From: Kitasatospora atroaurantiaca
GTDB taxonomy: Bacteria > Actinomycetota > Actinomycetes > Streptomycetales > Streptomycetaceae
DNA length: 64,000 nt
NCBI RefSeq assembly: GCF_007828955.1
Contig: NZ_VIVR01000001.1
Coordinates: forward strand, 1,860,001 to 1,924,000
Direction: 5' to 3'
The translations under genes were made by a program, and so were the position numbers. Numbering within the stretch: the stretch's first letter is position 1; the number at the start of each line of letters is the position of its first letter. Of the stretch, positions 33,628 through 45,133 are shown in pieces. Below the pieces are notes generated by a model. The model searched no databases. It was not told where the DNA came from and saw only the letters and a list, made by a program, of their open reading frames with translations.

Positions 33628-34416
33628 ATGGACCTTGAGCACGAACTGACCCGCCTGCTCGAAGACAGCGTCGACGGTATGGCCGTCCCCGTCCACACCA
33701 TCGTGGCCGAAGCCACCGTCCGCGGACGGAGGTTCCGCATCCGCCGTCGCCTGCAGACGGCCGCCGCGGCTCTCTCGGTCGCCGCCCTGGTCGGCACGGG
33801 GGCGGTGATCGGCCTGCCGCACCGGCCGCCCGCGGCGCCGACCGCGCCCGCGGTCAGCGCGCCCATGCCCTCCGCCATGCCGACCACCTCCGCCACGCCG
33901 ACCACCTCCGACCGGATCGCCAAGATCCTCTCGGACCTGCTCCCGCCGGGTACGAGTCTCCGCCAGTACAGCAAGGTCACCGTCTCGGCCCACACGATCA
34001 CGTTCGATGTGGAGTACGACGACGGCCAGGGAGGACCGGTGGCCGTGTGGGTCACTCTGGAGTCACGCAGGCCCACCGGGGAGGCACCGGACTGCGAGAA
34101 CGCACTCGAGGCTGGGGATATCGACCGGCTCAGCTGCAAGGACGCCGTGACCACGGACGGTACGGACGTGGTGGTGAAGCGGACCATGAGCGGCGCAGGC
34201 GTCATCGCCTTCGAGTGTTCCTTCCACCCCCGGGACGGAGTGGTGGTCGTCATCACGGCGAGCAACGGGACGATCGACAACCCCACCGAACCCGGGCAGC
34301 GGATGACCGCCACCCGCGCCGTGCCGCCGCTGACCCCGTCCGCCTGGAGCACCGTCGCCGAGAGCCCGCGCTGGCAGCTCCTGGCCCAGCAGGAGCACCT
34401 GACACCCGAGCCCTGA
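33628..34416 (+). CDS. One-TM protein downstream of the sigma factor
   Basis: 262 residues. A basic stretch RGRRFRIRRRLQ precedes a single membrane helix at about 47-64, followed by a Pro/Thr/Ala-rich extracytoplasmic linker (SAMPTTSATPTTS) and an outer domain of about 150 residues with two Cys pairs. The short cytoplasmic N-terminus (LEHELTRLLEDSVDGMAVP) resembles those encoded after SigE-family sigma genes. A role in sensing or sigma control is an inference. Confidence 0.8.
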   Translation: MDLEHELTRLLEDSVDGMAVPVHTIVAEATVRGRRFRIRRRLQTAAAALSVAALVGTGAVIGLPHRPPAAPTAPAVSAPMPSAMPTTSATPTTSDRIAKILSDLLPPGTSLRQYSKVTVSAHTITFDVEYDDGQGGPVAVWVTLESRRPTGEAPDCENALEAGDIDRLSCKDAVTTDGTDVVVKRTMSGAGVIAFECSFHPRDGVVVVITASNGTIDNPTEPGQRMTATRAVPPLTPSAWSTVAESPRWQLLAQQEHLTPEP

Positions 34417-34418
34417 CC

Positions 34419-36072
<1,654 letters not shown>

Positions 36073-36146
36073 GCGGAGGTACCTTCCCGGTCCGGACGCG
36101 CCGTGGGTGGGGTTGCGCGCCGGTCGGGAGAGTTTTGCCCGCGCCC

Positions 36147-36202
36147 GTTACTGCTTGCGGACGACGGTGTTTCGCCCGTGTTTCATGTTTCGTCTCAGTT
36201 TC
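36147..36202 (-). promoter_or_regulatory. Phased GlnR-like boxes upstream of amtB
   Basis: On the minus strand GAAAC occurs at 36202-36198 and 36191-36187 (11 bp apart) and again at 36184-36180 and 36173-36169 (11 bp apart), followed at the same phase by GTCCG (36162-36158) and GTAAC (36151-36147). The actinomycete GlnR consensus is gTnAC-n6-GaAAC, so this is a double GlnR site, 75-130 bp upstream of the amtB ATG. Confidence 0.8.
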
Positions 36203-36240
36203 CGGACACTCACAGCCGAAGGCCGGGCGACCGAGCCGAA

Positions 36241-36268
36241 GGGCCCGGCGGCCGAAGCCGCCGGGCCC
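36241..36268 (-). terminator. Terminator of the M4 protease gene
   Basis: GGGCCCGGCGGC (36241-36252), a CGAA tetraloop and GCCGCCGGGCCC (36257-36268) make a 12-bp stem 15 bases after the protease stop. Confidence 0.85.
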
Positions 36269-36282
36269 TCACCGACTCAGGG

Positions 36283-38625
36283 TCAGCTGGTCTGGATCGA
36301 GGTGTCGTCGATCACGAAGCTCGTCTGCAGCGAGGAGTCCTCGACGCCGTTGAACTTCAGGGTGACCGTCTGGCCCGCGTAGGACGAGAGGTCGATGGTC
36401 TTCTGGGCGTAGCCGGTGTTCTTGTTCAGGTTCGAGTACGAGGCCACCGTGGTGCCGTTGACCGTGACGGTCAGCTTGTCGTACGCGGTGCTGGTGGTGG
36501 TCTCGGCGGTGTCGATGTGCAGCCAGTAGCTCAGGGTGGCCTTGCAGCCCGCCGGGATGGTCACCGACTGCGAGGCGCTGTCGGTGTGGCTGGAGCCGTA
36601 GCCGTTCAGCCAGGCCTTCCACGAACCGCTGTGCGCGGCCTGGCTGCTGCTGTTGTCGACGACGCCGCTGGTGGCCGTCCACGGCGCCGCGGTGCCGGTC
36701 TCGAAGCCCGCGTTGCCGAGCAGCTGGGCCGGGGTGCAGGTGCCGCCGCCACCCGTGCTGACCGTCCAGGTGAAGCTGGTGGTGCCGGTCTTGCTGGCGG
36801 CGTCCGTCGCGGTCACGGTCACGTTGTACGTACCCGCGGCGGTCGCGGTACCGGTGATCAGGCCGCTGGAGCTGATCGACAGGCCGGTCGGCAGGCCGGT
36901 GGCCGAGAAGGTCAGCGGGGCGGTGCCGCCGCTGGCCTGGATCTGCAGGTTGGCCGTGCCGTTCAGCGCGGTGGTCTGGTTGCCCGGGTTGGTGACGGTC
37001 GGGCCACCGGGGTTCGGCAGCGAACCGACGTTGACGGCCGCCCAGGCGGTGGCGGTCGCGTTGTACTCGGCGCTGTTCGCGCCGTACAGGTCGGTGGCCG
37101 CGGCGAGCATGCCGGCGCGGGCGTTGGCGTAGTTGGTGGTGGACGTCCACTTGGTGGTGAGCGCCCGGTACCAGATCGCCGCGGCCTTGTCGCGGCCGAT
37201 GCCGGTGACGGTGATGTTGTTCACCGTCGGGCTGTTGTAGCTGACGCCGTTGATGACCTTGGCGCCGCTGCCCTCGGCCAGCAGGTAGAAGAGGTGGTTG
37301 CCGACACCGGACGAGTAGTGCACGTCCAGGTTGCCCACGCCCGAGTACCAGGAGTCGGCCGAGCTGCCGTCCTTGGAGGGCTTGTCCATGTAACGGAGCG
37401 GCGTGCCGTTGCCGTTGATGTCGATCAGCTCGCCGATGAGGTAGTCCGGCACGTCGGAGGGCAGGTTGGCGGAGAACTCGACCATGGTGCCGAAGACGTC
37501 CGACGTGGACTCGTTCAGACCACCGGACTCATCCGAGTAGTTGAGGCCGGCGGTGTTGGAGGTGACACCGTGGGTCATCTCGTGTCCGGCCACGTCGAGC
37601 TCGGTCAGCGGGTGGGTGTTGCCGGAGCCGTCACCGTAGGTCATGCAGAAGCACTGGTCGTCCCAGAACGCGTTGACGTAGCCGCTGCTGTAGTGGACGC
37701 GGCTGAAGGCGCCGACACCGTCGTTGCGGATGCCGCTGCGGCCGAAGGCGTTCTTGTAGTAGTCCCAGGTGGCCTGCGCGCCGAAGTGGGCGTCGACCGC
37801 GGCCGACTCCTTGTTGCTGGCCAGGCCGTTGCCCCAGGCGTCCGTGGACTTGGTGAACAGGGTGCCGTTGCCGGACGTCCCGTTGTTCATGTTGGTGGTG
37901 TACATCCCACCGCGGGTGCCGTCCTTCAGCTGGTACGTCGAACCCGACAGCGTGGTGCCGATGTTGACGTTGCCGACGAAGACACCCTGGCCGGTGCCCT
38001 TCTGGATGCCCTCGACCTTGGCCAGCACCTCACCGGACTTGGCGTCGGTGACCACGTGCAGCCTGCTCGGGGTGCCGTCGGCCTCCTTGCCGGAGACGAC
38101 CGTCTCCCAGGCCAGCTTCGGGGCACCCTTGGCGGCCCAGACGACCAGGCGCGGCGCGGTCTCCACCGTGGAGCCGGCCTCGGCGGCCAGCGCGGCGGCC
38201 TGGGCCTTCGGGGCGGCCAGCGCCGGGGTGGTGTTCACGCCGTTCAGCGAGGCCTCGCTGGCACGGTCCACGCTCTGGATCACGCCGGCCGCGGTCTGGT
38301 GCACGATCATGTCGCCGCCGAGGACCGGCAGGCCGCCGAAGGTGCGCTCGTAGCGCAGGTGGCGGGTGCCGTTGGCGTCGACGATCACATCCTTGGCGAC
38401 CAGCTGCTCCTGGCTGCCCAGACCCAGGGACTGGGCTATCGAGGCGCTCTTCTGGCCTGCGTCGGTGAGCAGTTGGGCCTTGCTGCCGGCCACGGCCTGC
38501 TGCTCGGCGACAGCCGACGGGGCGGCGGGCGCGGCGTGCGCGATGACCGGGATGCCGGTCACCAGCAGGGCGGTGGTCGCGGCCATGGCGGCCATCGTCA
38601 CCCGGGCGTGGGTGTAGCGGGACAT
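36283..38625 (-). CDS. Secreted M4 thermolysin-family metalloprotease
   Basis: 780 residues. Signal peptide about 1-31 (ending AHAAP), then an FTP/PepSY propeptide to about 210. The catalytic domain has HEMTH at 348-352 and ESTSD with Glu 372, exactly 24 residues on as in thermolysin, and the transition-state His at about 436 (DVHYSSGVGNH). A PKD/Ig-like domain (about 545-640, VTVTATDAASKTGTTSFTW) and a jelly-roll domain (about 650-780) follow. So it is an active, secreted, propeptide-matured protease with substrate-binding tail domains. Confidence 0.96.
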   Translation of the reverse strand: MSRYTHARVTMAAMAATTALLVTGIPVIAHAAPAAPSAVAEQQAVAGSKAQLLTDAGQKSASIAQSLGLGSQEQLVAKDVIVDANGTRHLRYERTFGGLPVLGGDMIVHQTAAGVIQSVDRASEASLNGVNTTPALAAPKAQAAALAAEAGSTVETAPRLVVWAAKGAPKLAWETVVSGKEADGTPSRLHVVTDAKSGEVLAKVEGIQKGTGQGVFVGNVNIGTTLSGSTYQLKDGTRGGMYTTNMNNGTSGNGTLFTKSTDAWGNGLASNKESAAVDAHFGAQATWDYYKNAFGRSGIRNDGVGAFSRVHYSSGYVNAFWDDQCFCMTYGDGSGNTHPLTELDVAGHEMTHGVTSNTAGLNYSDESGGLNESTSDVFGTMVEFSANLPSDVPDYLIGELIDINGNGTPLRYMDKPSKDGSSADSWYSGVGNLDVHYSSGVGNHLFYLLAEGSGAKVINGVSYNSPTVNNITVTGIGRDKAAAIWYRALTTKWTSTTNYANARAGMLAAATDLYGANSAEYNATATAWAAVNVGSLPNPGGPTVTNPGNQTTALNGTANLQIQASGGTAPLTFSATGLPTGLSISSSGLITGTATAAGTYNVTVTATDAASKTGTTSFTWTVSTGGGGTCTPAQLLGNAGFETGTAAPWTATSGVVDNSSSQAAHSGSWKAWLNGYGSSHTDSASQSVTIPAGCKATLSYWLHIDTAETTTSTAYDKLTVTVNGTTVASYSNLNKNTGYAQKTIDLSSYAGQTVTLKFNGVEDSSLQTSFVIDDTSIQTS

Positions 38626-39107
38626 GCGGACTCCTTTTCCGACCGGTCGCGGGGTTCACGAGCGGTGGAGAGAACCTGGCCGCGGGGTTGCGGCGCAGCG
38701 GGGGCCCCTGCCGCTGGTGCGCGACACGGGTGCGGTGCAATCAGGAGCGGTGCAGGAGGTGGAGCCGGTAGCGCTGAACCTGCGCTGGAGCAGCCGCACC
38801 GGGGGGTGGGGGACCCTCTCATCTGCAGCCGGGGGAATCGTGGCAGCAAACAAGCCGTGAATGACAGATGCATGCCACTGATTGGCCATTTTGTTACCAC
38901 GGCACGGTAAAGCCGACGGAGTGTCACCCTAAAGACCGTCAACCCCGGTACTGAACATGAATGTCATCACGTTGCCGCATTGCAGGACCACAACGGGGTC
39001 CGAGCTCCAGGACCGGCGGTCCGCCGCCATCGGCCCGGAACAGCGCCACCCGCCGCGCTCATGTCACTCCACCCCTCCCCCGACCGAAAAGATTCGGCCA
39101 CACGACG
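38626..39107. other. Gap upstream of the M4 protease
   Basis: About 480 bp with no gene I can support. A short dyad TTACC-N7-GGTAA (38894-38910) lies about 270 bp upstream of the protease start. Otherwise nothing is recognisable. Confidence 0.4.
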
Positions 39108-39138
39108 CAGGGGCCCCGCCGGGTGGCGGAGCCCCTGA
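39108..39138 (-). terminator. Terminator of the pullulanase gene
   Basis: CAGGGGCCCCGCC and GGCGGAGCCCCTG pair over 13 positions with one mismatch around a five-base loop, 19 bases after the gene stop. Confidence 0.75.
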
Positions 39139-39156
39139 ACCTGTGGAGGAGATGCG

Positions 39157-42100
39157 TCAGCTCTGGACGAACACCGCCACCGTACGGCCGGGGACGGTGA
39201 AGGTGCCGGTGGCCGCGTCGAAGCCGGACTGCCTGACCACCTGGTCGGCGCCCTCCGCCTGCACCTGATGCAGAGCCTGGCGGGTGCCCTGAAGGGCCGT
39301 CACGGTCTGCTGCTGGGCGGTCGGGGTGGCGTTGAAGACCACCGTGATGCCCTTCTCGGCGCCGGGCAGGCCCGTCCCGTCCAGGTGCAGCGTGATCACC
39401 CCGGGAGTCTCACCGGCCGTACCGGAGAGCGGGAAGGAGAGCCGCTGCTGCACCGCTGCGGCGCTGCTCAGCGAGAACAGCGGCGAGGACTGCCTGATCC
39501 GCAGGAACTGCTGGTACTGCGCGGTGGTCGCGTCGATCTCGTTGCAGCCCACCGTCAGCTTCGGGTCCGCCAGCAGCGACTTGGCCCTCGGCCACATCGC
39601 CTGGTTGTCGGCGGCCATCGGCAGGCCGCGGCCCCAGCCGTTGCCCTGGGTGCAGTCCCAGTGGATGGAGTTGAACCAGTCACCCGAGTCGAAGGAGTTG
39701 GCGTCCAGCGACTTGGAGCGCAGCAGATCGCTGCCGGCCTGGGCGAACCCCGGGCCCTGGCCGAGCGCGGTGAGCGACAGCCCGAGGGCCTGCATCCGGG
39801 CCCGGTCGGCGGCCGTGGTGCCGGCCGGCAGCTTGTACGCGAGCGCGTCGAAGAGGTCCGCGTTGTCGTGCGCGTCGACGTACTCGACCGCCTCGCCGGG
39901 GCTGGCGGCGTACCCGGTCGGCGAGCCGTTGTAGTCGACTCCCGCGCCGCTGACGGCCTTTCCGGAGCTGTCGGTGAAGGAGTACCCCGCCAGGTTGCCG
40001 GTCAGGCCGACCTTGATCTGGTCCATCTGGTGCAGCAGCCGGGCCTTCTGCTCGGCCGGAGTGCCGTTGTCGGCCGAGCCGTTGGGGTCGGTGTAGAGAC
40101 CCGAGGCGAAGCCCTGCTGCGGGGCCGAGGAGAGCATGAAGTTGCCGCCGCGGGCGGCGTCCCGGACCCGGTCGTTGAAGGTCGCGATGCCGGTGCCCGC
40201 CATGTTCAGCTGACTGGCCTGCACGAAACGGGAGTTGTTGGCGACGACGCCGAAGTTCCAACCCTCGCCGTAGAGGAAGACGTCCTTCCCCTCGATGCCG
40301 TCCTTCTCCTTGGTCAGCCCGCGCAGTGCCGACTGCACGTCCAGCATGGTGGACTTCGGGTCCAGGCCCATCAGGTCGAAGCGGAAGCCGTCCACCCGGT
40401 ACTGCCTGGCCCAGGTGACGACGGAGTCCACCACCAGCTTGTTCATCATGGCGTGCTCGGGAGCGGTGTCCGCGCAGCAGCTGTCCGTGGTGACCTTGCC
40501 CGCGTCGCTGAGCCGCTGGTAGTAGCCCGGGACGACCTTGTCGAGCACCGAGTGCTCGGCCTGCCCGGCAGCGGCGGTGTGGTTGTAGACCACGTCCAGG
40601 ACCACCCGCAGCCCGGCCTCGTGCATCGCCTGCACCATCTGCCGGAACTGCACCGTCCGCGCGGTGCCGTCGGAGTCGGTGGCGTACGAGCCCTCCGGCA
40701 CCGTGTAGTGCAGCGGGTCGTAGCCCCAGTTGTACGCGTCGTCGGCCTGCACCGCCGCCACGCACTCCTGCTGCTTCTCGCTGTCCGCCGCCAGCGAGGT
40801 GAGGTCGCAGGCGGGCAGCTTCTGCTCGGCCCGGTTCTCCCGGATGGTGGCGATGTCGAAGGTCGGCAGCAGGTGGATCGTGGTGACACCGGCCTTGGCC
40901 AGGTCCCGCAGGTGCTGCACACCGGCCGACCTGGACTCGGTGAAGGCCAGGTAGGTGCCGCGCTCGGCGGCCGGCACGGTGGTGTCGGCGGAGGAGAAGT
41001 CGCGGACGTGCAGCTCCTGGATCTGCTGCCGGTTGGCCGAAACCGGCTGCGGGCTGCGGTGCCGGTCCCAGCCGCGCGGCTTGGTGGAACGGTCCGAAAG
41101 GTCCGCCACCAGACTGCGCTTGGAGTCCGTCGAGAGGGCGACCGAGTACGGGTCGGTGACGACGTTGGTGACCAGCTGCTGGACGCTCGGCGCCCACACC
41201 TTGACCTGGTAGAGGTAGTACTTGCCGTCCAGCTCGTCCGCGTCCCGGGTCAGCGACCAGACGCCGCTGGCCTCGTCGCGCTTGAGCGGGACGGTCCTCG
41301 GGGTGCCCCCGGTCGAGCGGTCGAAGAGCTGGACGGAGACCTCGGTGGCCGTCGGCGCCCAGAGGGAGAGGGTGACCTTCCGGCCCTTGTCCCAGAACTG
41401 GTAGCCGCCGTACGGGTAGTCGTCCCAGCCCTCGCGCTCGTCGGAGCTACTGTTCTTGTCTGAGCTGTAGGCGGGGCCCAGCTGGGCCTTGGCTGCCTTG
41501 GCCGCGTACAGGTCGTCCAGCACGCCCGGGATCTGCACGCCGGTCGCCGTGAGCGCGGCGCCGTTGGGCAGGTGCTCGGTGAAGACCAGCTGGCTGCGCA
41601 GGGCCTGGGTGATCCGGCCGATGTCGCGGGAGTCCACGGTGAAGGCGCGGTAGCCCGCGAGGTGCGGGTACTCGGCCTTCTGGGTGTCGGTGAGAGCACC
41701 GGGGTTGAGCCGGATCCAGTGGCCCGGCTTGTTGAGCACGCCCTTGTCGACGGCCAGGCCGCCCTCGGGGTCGTAGATCAGCTGCGCGCTGGTGCCGCCC
41801 TTCAGCGCCGCGTCGGCGGCGCCGTAATTGGCGGGCACCACAACCGTCTTCGCGTCGATCCACTGCGCCTTGGCGGAGGAGATGTCGAGCTGGGAGGACG
41901 TGCCGGCCGTCTGCGGCAGCAGGTAGCTCTCCTGGCCGCCGAGGATCCAGACCTCCCGGCCGCTGGTCGCGAAGTTCAGCGACTGGTCGTTCGGCAGGTC
42001 CTTGTCGTTGCCGTTGTGCAGGATGTAGCTGAGGCTGGTCGCCCCGGCCGCCAGCGGCACCTCGAAGACGGCGCCGTAGGCGTCCTTGCGGACGGGCTGC

Positions 42101-44760
42101 AGCGGGTTGCCCCAGTCGGTGGGGTTCTTGGCGCCCGTCCAGTCGTGCAGGCCCCAGCCGTCGTAGTTGCCGTCCGCACGGTGGTAGTGGATCACGGCGG
42201 TGTCGGCGGGGACGGTGCCCGCCGGGTCCGGGTTGCTCGTGTGGACGGAGGCGTCGCCCTCCTTGATCCACACCTCGCCGGTGGTGCCGATGTCGATGTG
42301 GCGGTCGGAGTCGACGTCCTTGGTGCCGTTGTTCTCCACCACGAAGCCGACGTCCGAGGCACCGCTCTTCAACTTGACGTAGGCGAAGGCCCCGTAGGCG
42401 TCCCGGCCGATGAACTCGTGCCCGGCGGGCCAGTTGGTGGACTCGCCGTCGGCGATGTCGCCCCAGGTGTAGAGGTTCCAGCCGGCGTAGTTGTTGTCCT
42501 TGCGCTGGTAGTGCACCACCGCGTACGGGCGCGAGCTCGCGCTCGGCACCTGCTGCGGCGCCGGGGTTCCGGTCGTGAAGCTGCCGGTGACCGAGCGCAG
42601 ATGGCCGCTGGAGTCCTGCACCACGGCCTTGTAGCGGACGACGGTGCCGGGCGCCACCGCGCTCAGGTCCTGCGTCACCTTGTACGTTCCGTTGTCGGCC
42701 GTCCCCAGCGTCTGCCAGGGCCCGCTGCCGACCTGCGCGGCGAAGGAGACCCGGTTGAAGCCGCCGCCGTCCACCGCCGCGCCGATGGTGACGGTGCCCG
42801 TGGAGCCGTCCGCCGGGGTCTGCAGGGTGAGCTGAGGGGCCGCGCTCACCGCGGCGAGCCTGCCGGCCGCCTTGTGCACCACCGAGGAGAGCGGCGGCAC
42901 CGTGATGGTGAGCTTCCTGTCCGCGCCGCTGGTGGTCTTCGAACCGGCCGACGGGTACAGCTGGTTGAAGTCCATCCCGGCCGAGAAGGTGTCCAGTGTG
43001 ACGGTCTTCGCCTCGGTGGAGTTGTTCACCGCGACGACGTACTCGACCTGCTGCTTGGCGTCGATCCGGGAGAACGCGTACACGCCCTGCCCGTCGGCCG
43101 CGTACCGCTCGATCTGCGCACCGTCGGCGAGCGCCGGGTTGGCCCGGCGCAGCTCGGCCAGCGTCGAGATGCCCTGGTAGAGCGCCCCGTCCTTGCCGTA
43201 CCGGTCGGCGGAGCCCTTGGTGCCACCGATCACGTTGTCACTGTTGTACGAGGACGTCTTCGAGGCGAACATGTCCTGCCGGGCGTCCTTGTCGCCCCCC
43301 GCACCGGTGAAGCCCTGCTCGTCGCCGTAGTACACAACCGGCTGACCGCGCGTCAGGAACTGGAGCTCGTTGGCGAGTTGGTCCTTCTTGAGCAGGGTGG
43401 CCCGGTCCGCACCGGGGTTGTCGCTCTGCAGGAAGCTGCCGAAGCGGCCCATGTCGTGGTTGCCGAGGAAGGTCGGCAGCTCGTACGCGTCGGCATCGGC
43501 CGTGGTGTAGCGGTAGTCCTGGCCGTACACCTGGGAGAGCGCCTTGGCGGAGCCGTTCTGGGAGACGTACTTGCGTGCTCCCTCCTGGAAGGCGAAGTCC
43601 AGGGTGGCCTGCAGCTTGCCCTTGGTCACGTACGGGGAGGTGACGGCCGGATCGCCGGAGTAGACCTCGCCGAACATGAAGAAGTTCCGGTTGCCCTGCC
43701 TGGCGGCGAACTCCTTGAGCGCGGGCGCCCACTGCTGCCAGAAGGCCATGTTGACGTGCTTGACCGTGTCGATCCGGAAGCCGTCGACGCCGGTCTCGGC
43801 GACCCAGGTCTGGTAGATCTTCTCGAAGCCCTTGACCACCTTGGGGTTCTGGGTGTCGAGGTCGTCCAGGCCGGAGAAGTCGCCCTCGGTGGAGGATTCG
43901 CCGACGAAGGTCGAGTTGCCGCGGTTGTGGTACAGCGAAGGGTCGTTGAGCCAGGACGGGGTCTTGGCCCTGGCGTCCGCAGGGCTGCGCAGGGTCGGCG
44001 TGTAGGGGAAGGAGTTCGAGGTGATCCTCGGCCAGGCCGTGCCCGCGTCGGCGACGGCCGTCTCGTCCACCGGGTTGCCGTCGGCGTCCAGGGTCGGGTA
44101 CGCGCCCGCCGAGCGGTAGTCGTACGACTGCTCGGCGAAGTCGATGACGTCGGCGGTGTGGTTGGTGATGACGTCGAAGAAGACCTTGATGCCCTTGGCG
44201 TGCGCCTTCGCGATCAGCTCCTTGAGCTGGGCGTTGGTGCCGAAGTGCGGGTCGACCTGGGTGAAGTCGGTGATCCAGTAGCCGTGGTAGCCGGCCGAGG
44301 CGTTGTCCCCGGTGCCCTGCACGGGCTTGTTCTTGAAGATCGGGGCCATCCAGATGGCGGTGGTGCCCAGGTCCTGGATGTAGTCCAGCTTGTCGATCAG
44401 ACCCTTGAGGTCACCACCGTGGTAGAAGCCCTTGTCGGTGGGGTCGAGGCCGTTGTCCATCCGCGAGCCGGTGATGCCGCCGGTGTCGTTGGCGGTGCTG
44501 CCGTTGGCGAAGCGGTCCGGGAGGACGAAGTAGAACTGCTCGCGGGTGAGGTCGTGACGGGCGGCCGAGGCGGCCAGGGCGGCGTCCGAGGGCGGGGCCG
44601 GCGGGGTGGCGGCGGCCGCGAGCGGGGCCGAGCCGAGGGTGGCCGCTATCAGGGATGCGGCGAGCAGGACGGCCGCGCGGCCGGGTCTGCGGTAGGGGGT
44701 CGTGCTCCGGGTCGAGCTCCGGGTCGTGCTCCGTGGGCGGCGGGGCTGGACTTCGGCCAC
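39157..44760 (-). CDS. pulA: Giant secreted amylopullulanase: two GH13 catalytic modules
   Basis: 1867 residues. A signal peptide ends near residue 52 (LAAAATPP). The first GH13 amylase module (about 70-660) has GFRIDTVKHVN, FMFGEVYSG and FLGNHDMGR, all catalytic residues present. Two PUD/CBM41-like modules follow (about 755-950; VVHYQRKDNNYAGWNLYTWG and VIHYHRADGNYDGWGLHDW). The second GH13 is pullulanase type, with VDGFRFDLMGLDP, LYGEGWNFG and YVDAHDNADLFD, and a DUF3372-like end. Such a double enzyme cuts both alpha-1,4 and alpha-1,6 bonds of starch, amylopectin and pullulan. Related actinomycete proteins of this layout exist, so the fusion is not unique. Confidence 0.95.
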   Translation of the reverse strand: MAEVQPRRPRSTTRSSTRSTTPYRRPGRAAVLLAASLIAATLGSAPLAAAATPPAPPSDAALAASAARHDLTREQFYFVLPDRFANGSTANDTGGITGSRMDNGLDPTDKGFYHGGDLKGLIDKLDYIQDLGTTAIWMAPIFKNKPVQGTGDNASAGYHGYWITDFTQVDPHFGTNAQLKELIAKAHAKGIKVFFDVITNHTADVIDFAEQSYDYRSAGAYPTLDADGNPVDETAVADAGTAWPRITSNSFPYTPTLRSPADARAKTPSWLNDPSLYHNRGNSTFVGESSTEGDFSGLDDLDTQNPKVVKGFEKIYQTWVAETGVDGFRIDTVKHVNMAFWQQWAPALKEFAARQGNRNFFMFGEVYSGDPAVTSPYVTKGKLQATLDFAFQEGARKYVSQNGSAKALSQVYGQDYRYTTADADAYELPTFLGNHDMGRFGSFLQSDNPGADRATLLKKDQLANELQFLTRGQPVVYYGDEQGFTGAGGDKDARQDMFASKTSSYNSDNVIGGTKGSADRYGKDGALYQGISTLAELRRANPALADGAQIERYAADGQGVYAFSRIDAKQQVEYVVAVNNSTEAKTVTLDTFSAGMDFNQLYPSAGSKTTSGADRKLTITVPPLSSVVHKAAGRLAAVSAAPQLTLQTPADGSTGTVTIGAAVDGGGFNRVSFAAQVGSGPWQTLGTADNGTYKVTQDLSAVAPGTVVRYKAVVQDSSGHLRSVTGSFTTGTPAPQQVPSASSRPYAVVHYQRKDNNYAGWNLYTWGDIADGESTNWPAGHEFIGRDAYGAFAYVKLKSGASDVGFVVENNGTKDVDSDRHIDIGTTGEVWIKEGDASVHTSNPDPAGTVPADTAVIHYHRADGNYDGWGLHDWTGAKNPTDWGNPLQPVRKDAYGAVFEVPLAAGATSLSYILHNGNDKDLPNDQSLNFATSGREVWILGGQESYLLPQTAGTSSQLDISSAKAQWIDAKTVVVPANYGAADAALKGGTSAQLIYDPEGGLAVDKGVLNKPGHWIRLNPGALTDTQKAEYPHLAGYRAFTVDSRDIGRITQALRSQLVFTEHLPNGAALTATGVQIPGVLDDLYAAKAAKAQLGPAYSSDKNSSSDEREGWDDYPYGGYQFWDKGRKVTLSLWAPTATEVSVQLFDRSTGGTPRTVPLKRDEASGVWSLTRDADELDGKYYLYQVKVWAPSVQQLVTNVVTDPYSVALSTDSKRSLVADLSDRSTKPRGWDRHRSPQPVSANRQQIQELHVRDFSSADTTVPAAERGTYLAFTESRSAGVQHLRDLAKAGVTTIHLLPTFDIATIRENRAEQKLPACDLTSLAADSEKQQECVAAVQADDAYNWGYDPLHYTVPEGSYATDSDGTARTVQFRQMVQAMHEAGLRVVLDVVYNHTAAAGQAEHSVLDKVVPGYYQRLSDAGKVTTDSCCADTAPEHAMMNKLVVDSVVTWARQYRVDGFRFDLMGLDPKSTMLDVQSALRGLTKEKDGIEGKDVFLYGEGWNFGVVANNSRFVQASQLNMAGTGIATFNDRVRDAARGGNFMLSSAPQQGFASGLYTDPNGSADNGTPAEQKARLLHQMDQIKVGLTGNLAGYSFTDSSGKAVSGAGVDYNGSPTGYAASPGEAVEYVDAHDNADLFDALAYKLPAGTTAADRARMQALGLSLTALGQGPGFAQAGSDLLRSKSLDANSFDSGDWFNSIHWDCTQGNGWGRGLPMAADNQAMWPRAKSLLADPKLTVGCNEIDATTAQYQQFLRIRQSSPLFSLSSAAAVQQRLSFPLSGTAGETPGVITLHLDGTGLPGAEKGITVVFNATPTAQQQTVTALQGTRQALHQVQAEGADQVVRQSGFDAATGTFTVPGRTVAVFVQS

Positions 44761-45133
44761 TGCGGGCTCCCTTGAGGCGGCTCGTCGTCGATGAGTGGCT
44801 GGACGCTAGCGGCTGCAAGATGTTTCAGCAAGATGCTGAAATTGTTGCAACCGATGTCTTGACCGAACCGTTGCGCAGGCCGCAGAGTCGGTTGCACGCC
44901 CTCCGCCGAGCCGGAGCGGGCGTCACACGGGCTCCCGGTGAGGGTCGGGACGATCCCGCGTGGGGGATGGTTCGCCCGTCGGAGCACCTGATCTCCGACG
45001 GGCTTTCCCATGCCCGGCCCCCACCTCGGCAGCCACCGCGGACCCCGCCTCGACCGGTGGTCTGCGAACGAGTCACAATGGACTTCATGCCCGTCTCCGG
45101 TACCCGTCCCCTAACCCGTTGGGGGGACAGTTG
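44761..45133. other. Divergent gap between pullulanase and PAP2 genes
   Basis: It holds the starch-operator block at 44814-44850 and a short GTG start context for the PAP2 gene. No gene is supported in 44851-45133. Confidence 0.5.
44814..44850 (-). promoter_or_regulatory. Starch-regulon operator candidate
   Basis: The dyad TTTCAGCA (44823-44830) and TGCTGAAA (44834-44841) has a 3-bp centre and is flanked by TGCAAG (44814-44819) and TTGCAA (44845-44850). The motifs TTTCAG/CTGAAA and TTGCAA/TGCAAG also occur upstream of the alpha-amylase gene. It lies 54-90 bp upstream of the pullulanase ATG. Confidence 0.65.

Noticed and set aside
41572..44775. A 1067-residue plus-strand open frame
   Set aside because: It is antisense to the pullulanase and shows no domain or start signal.
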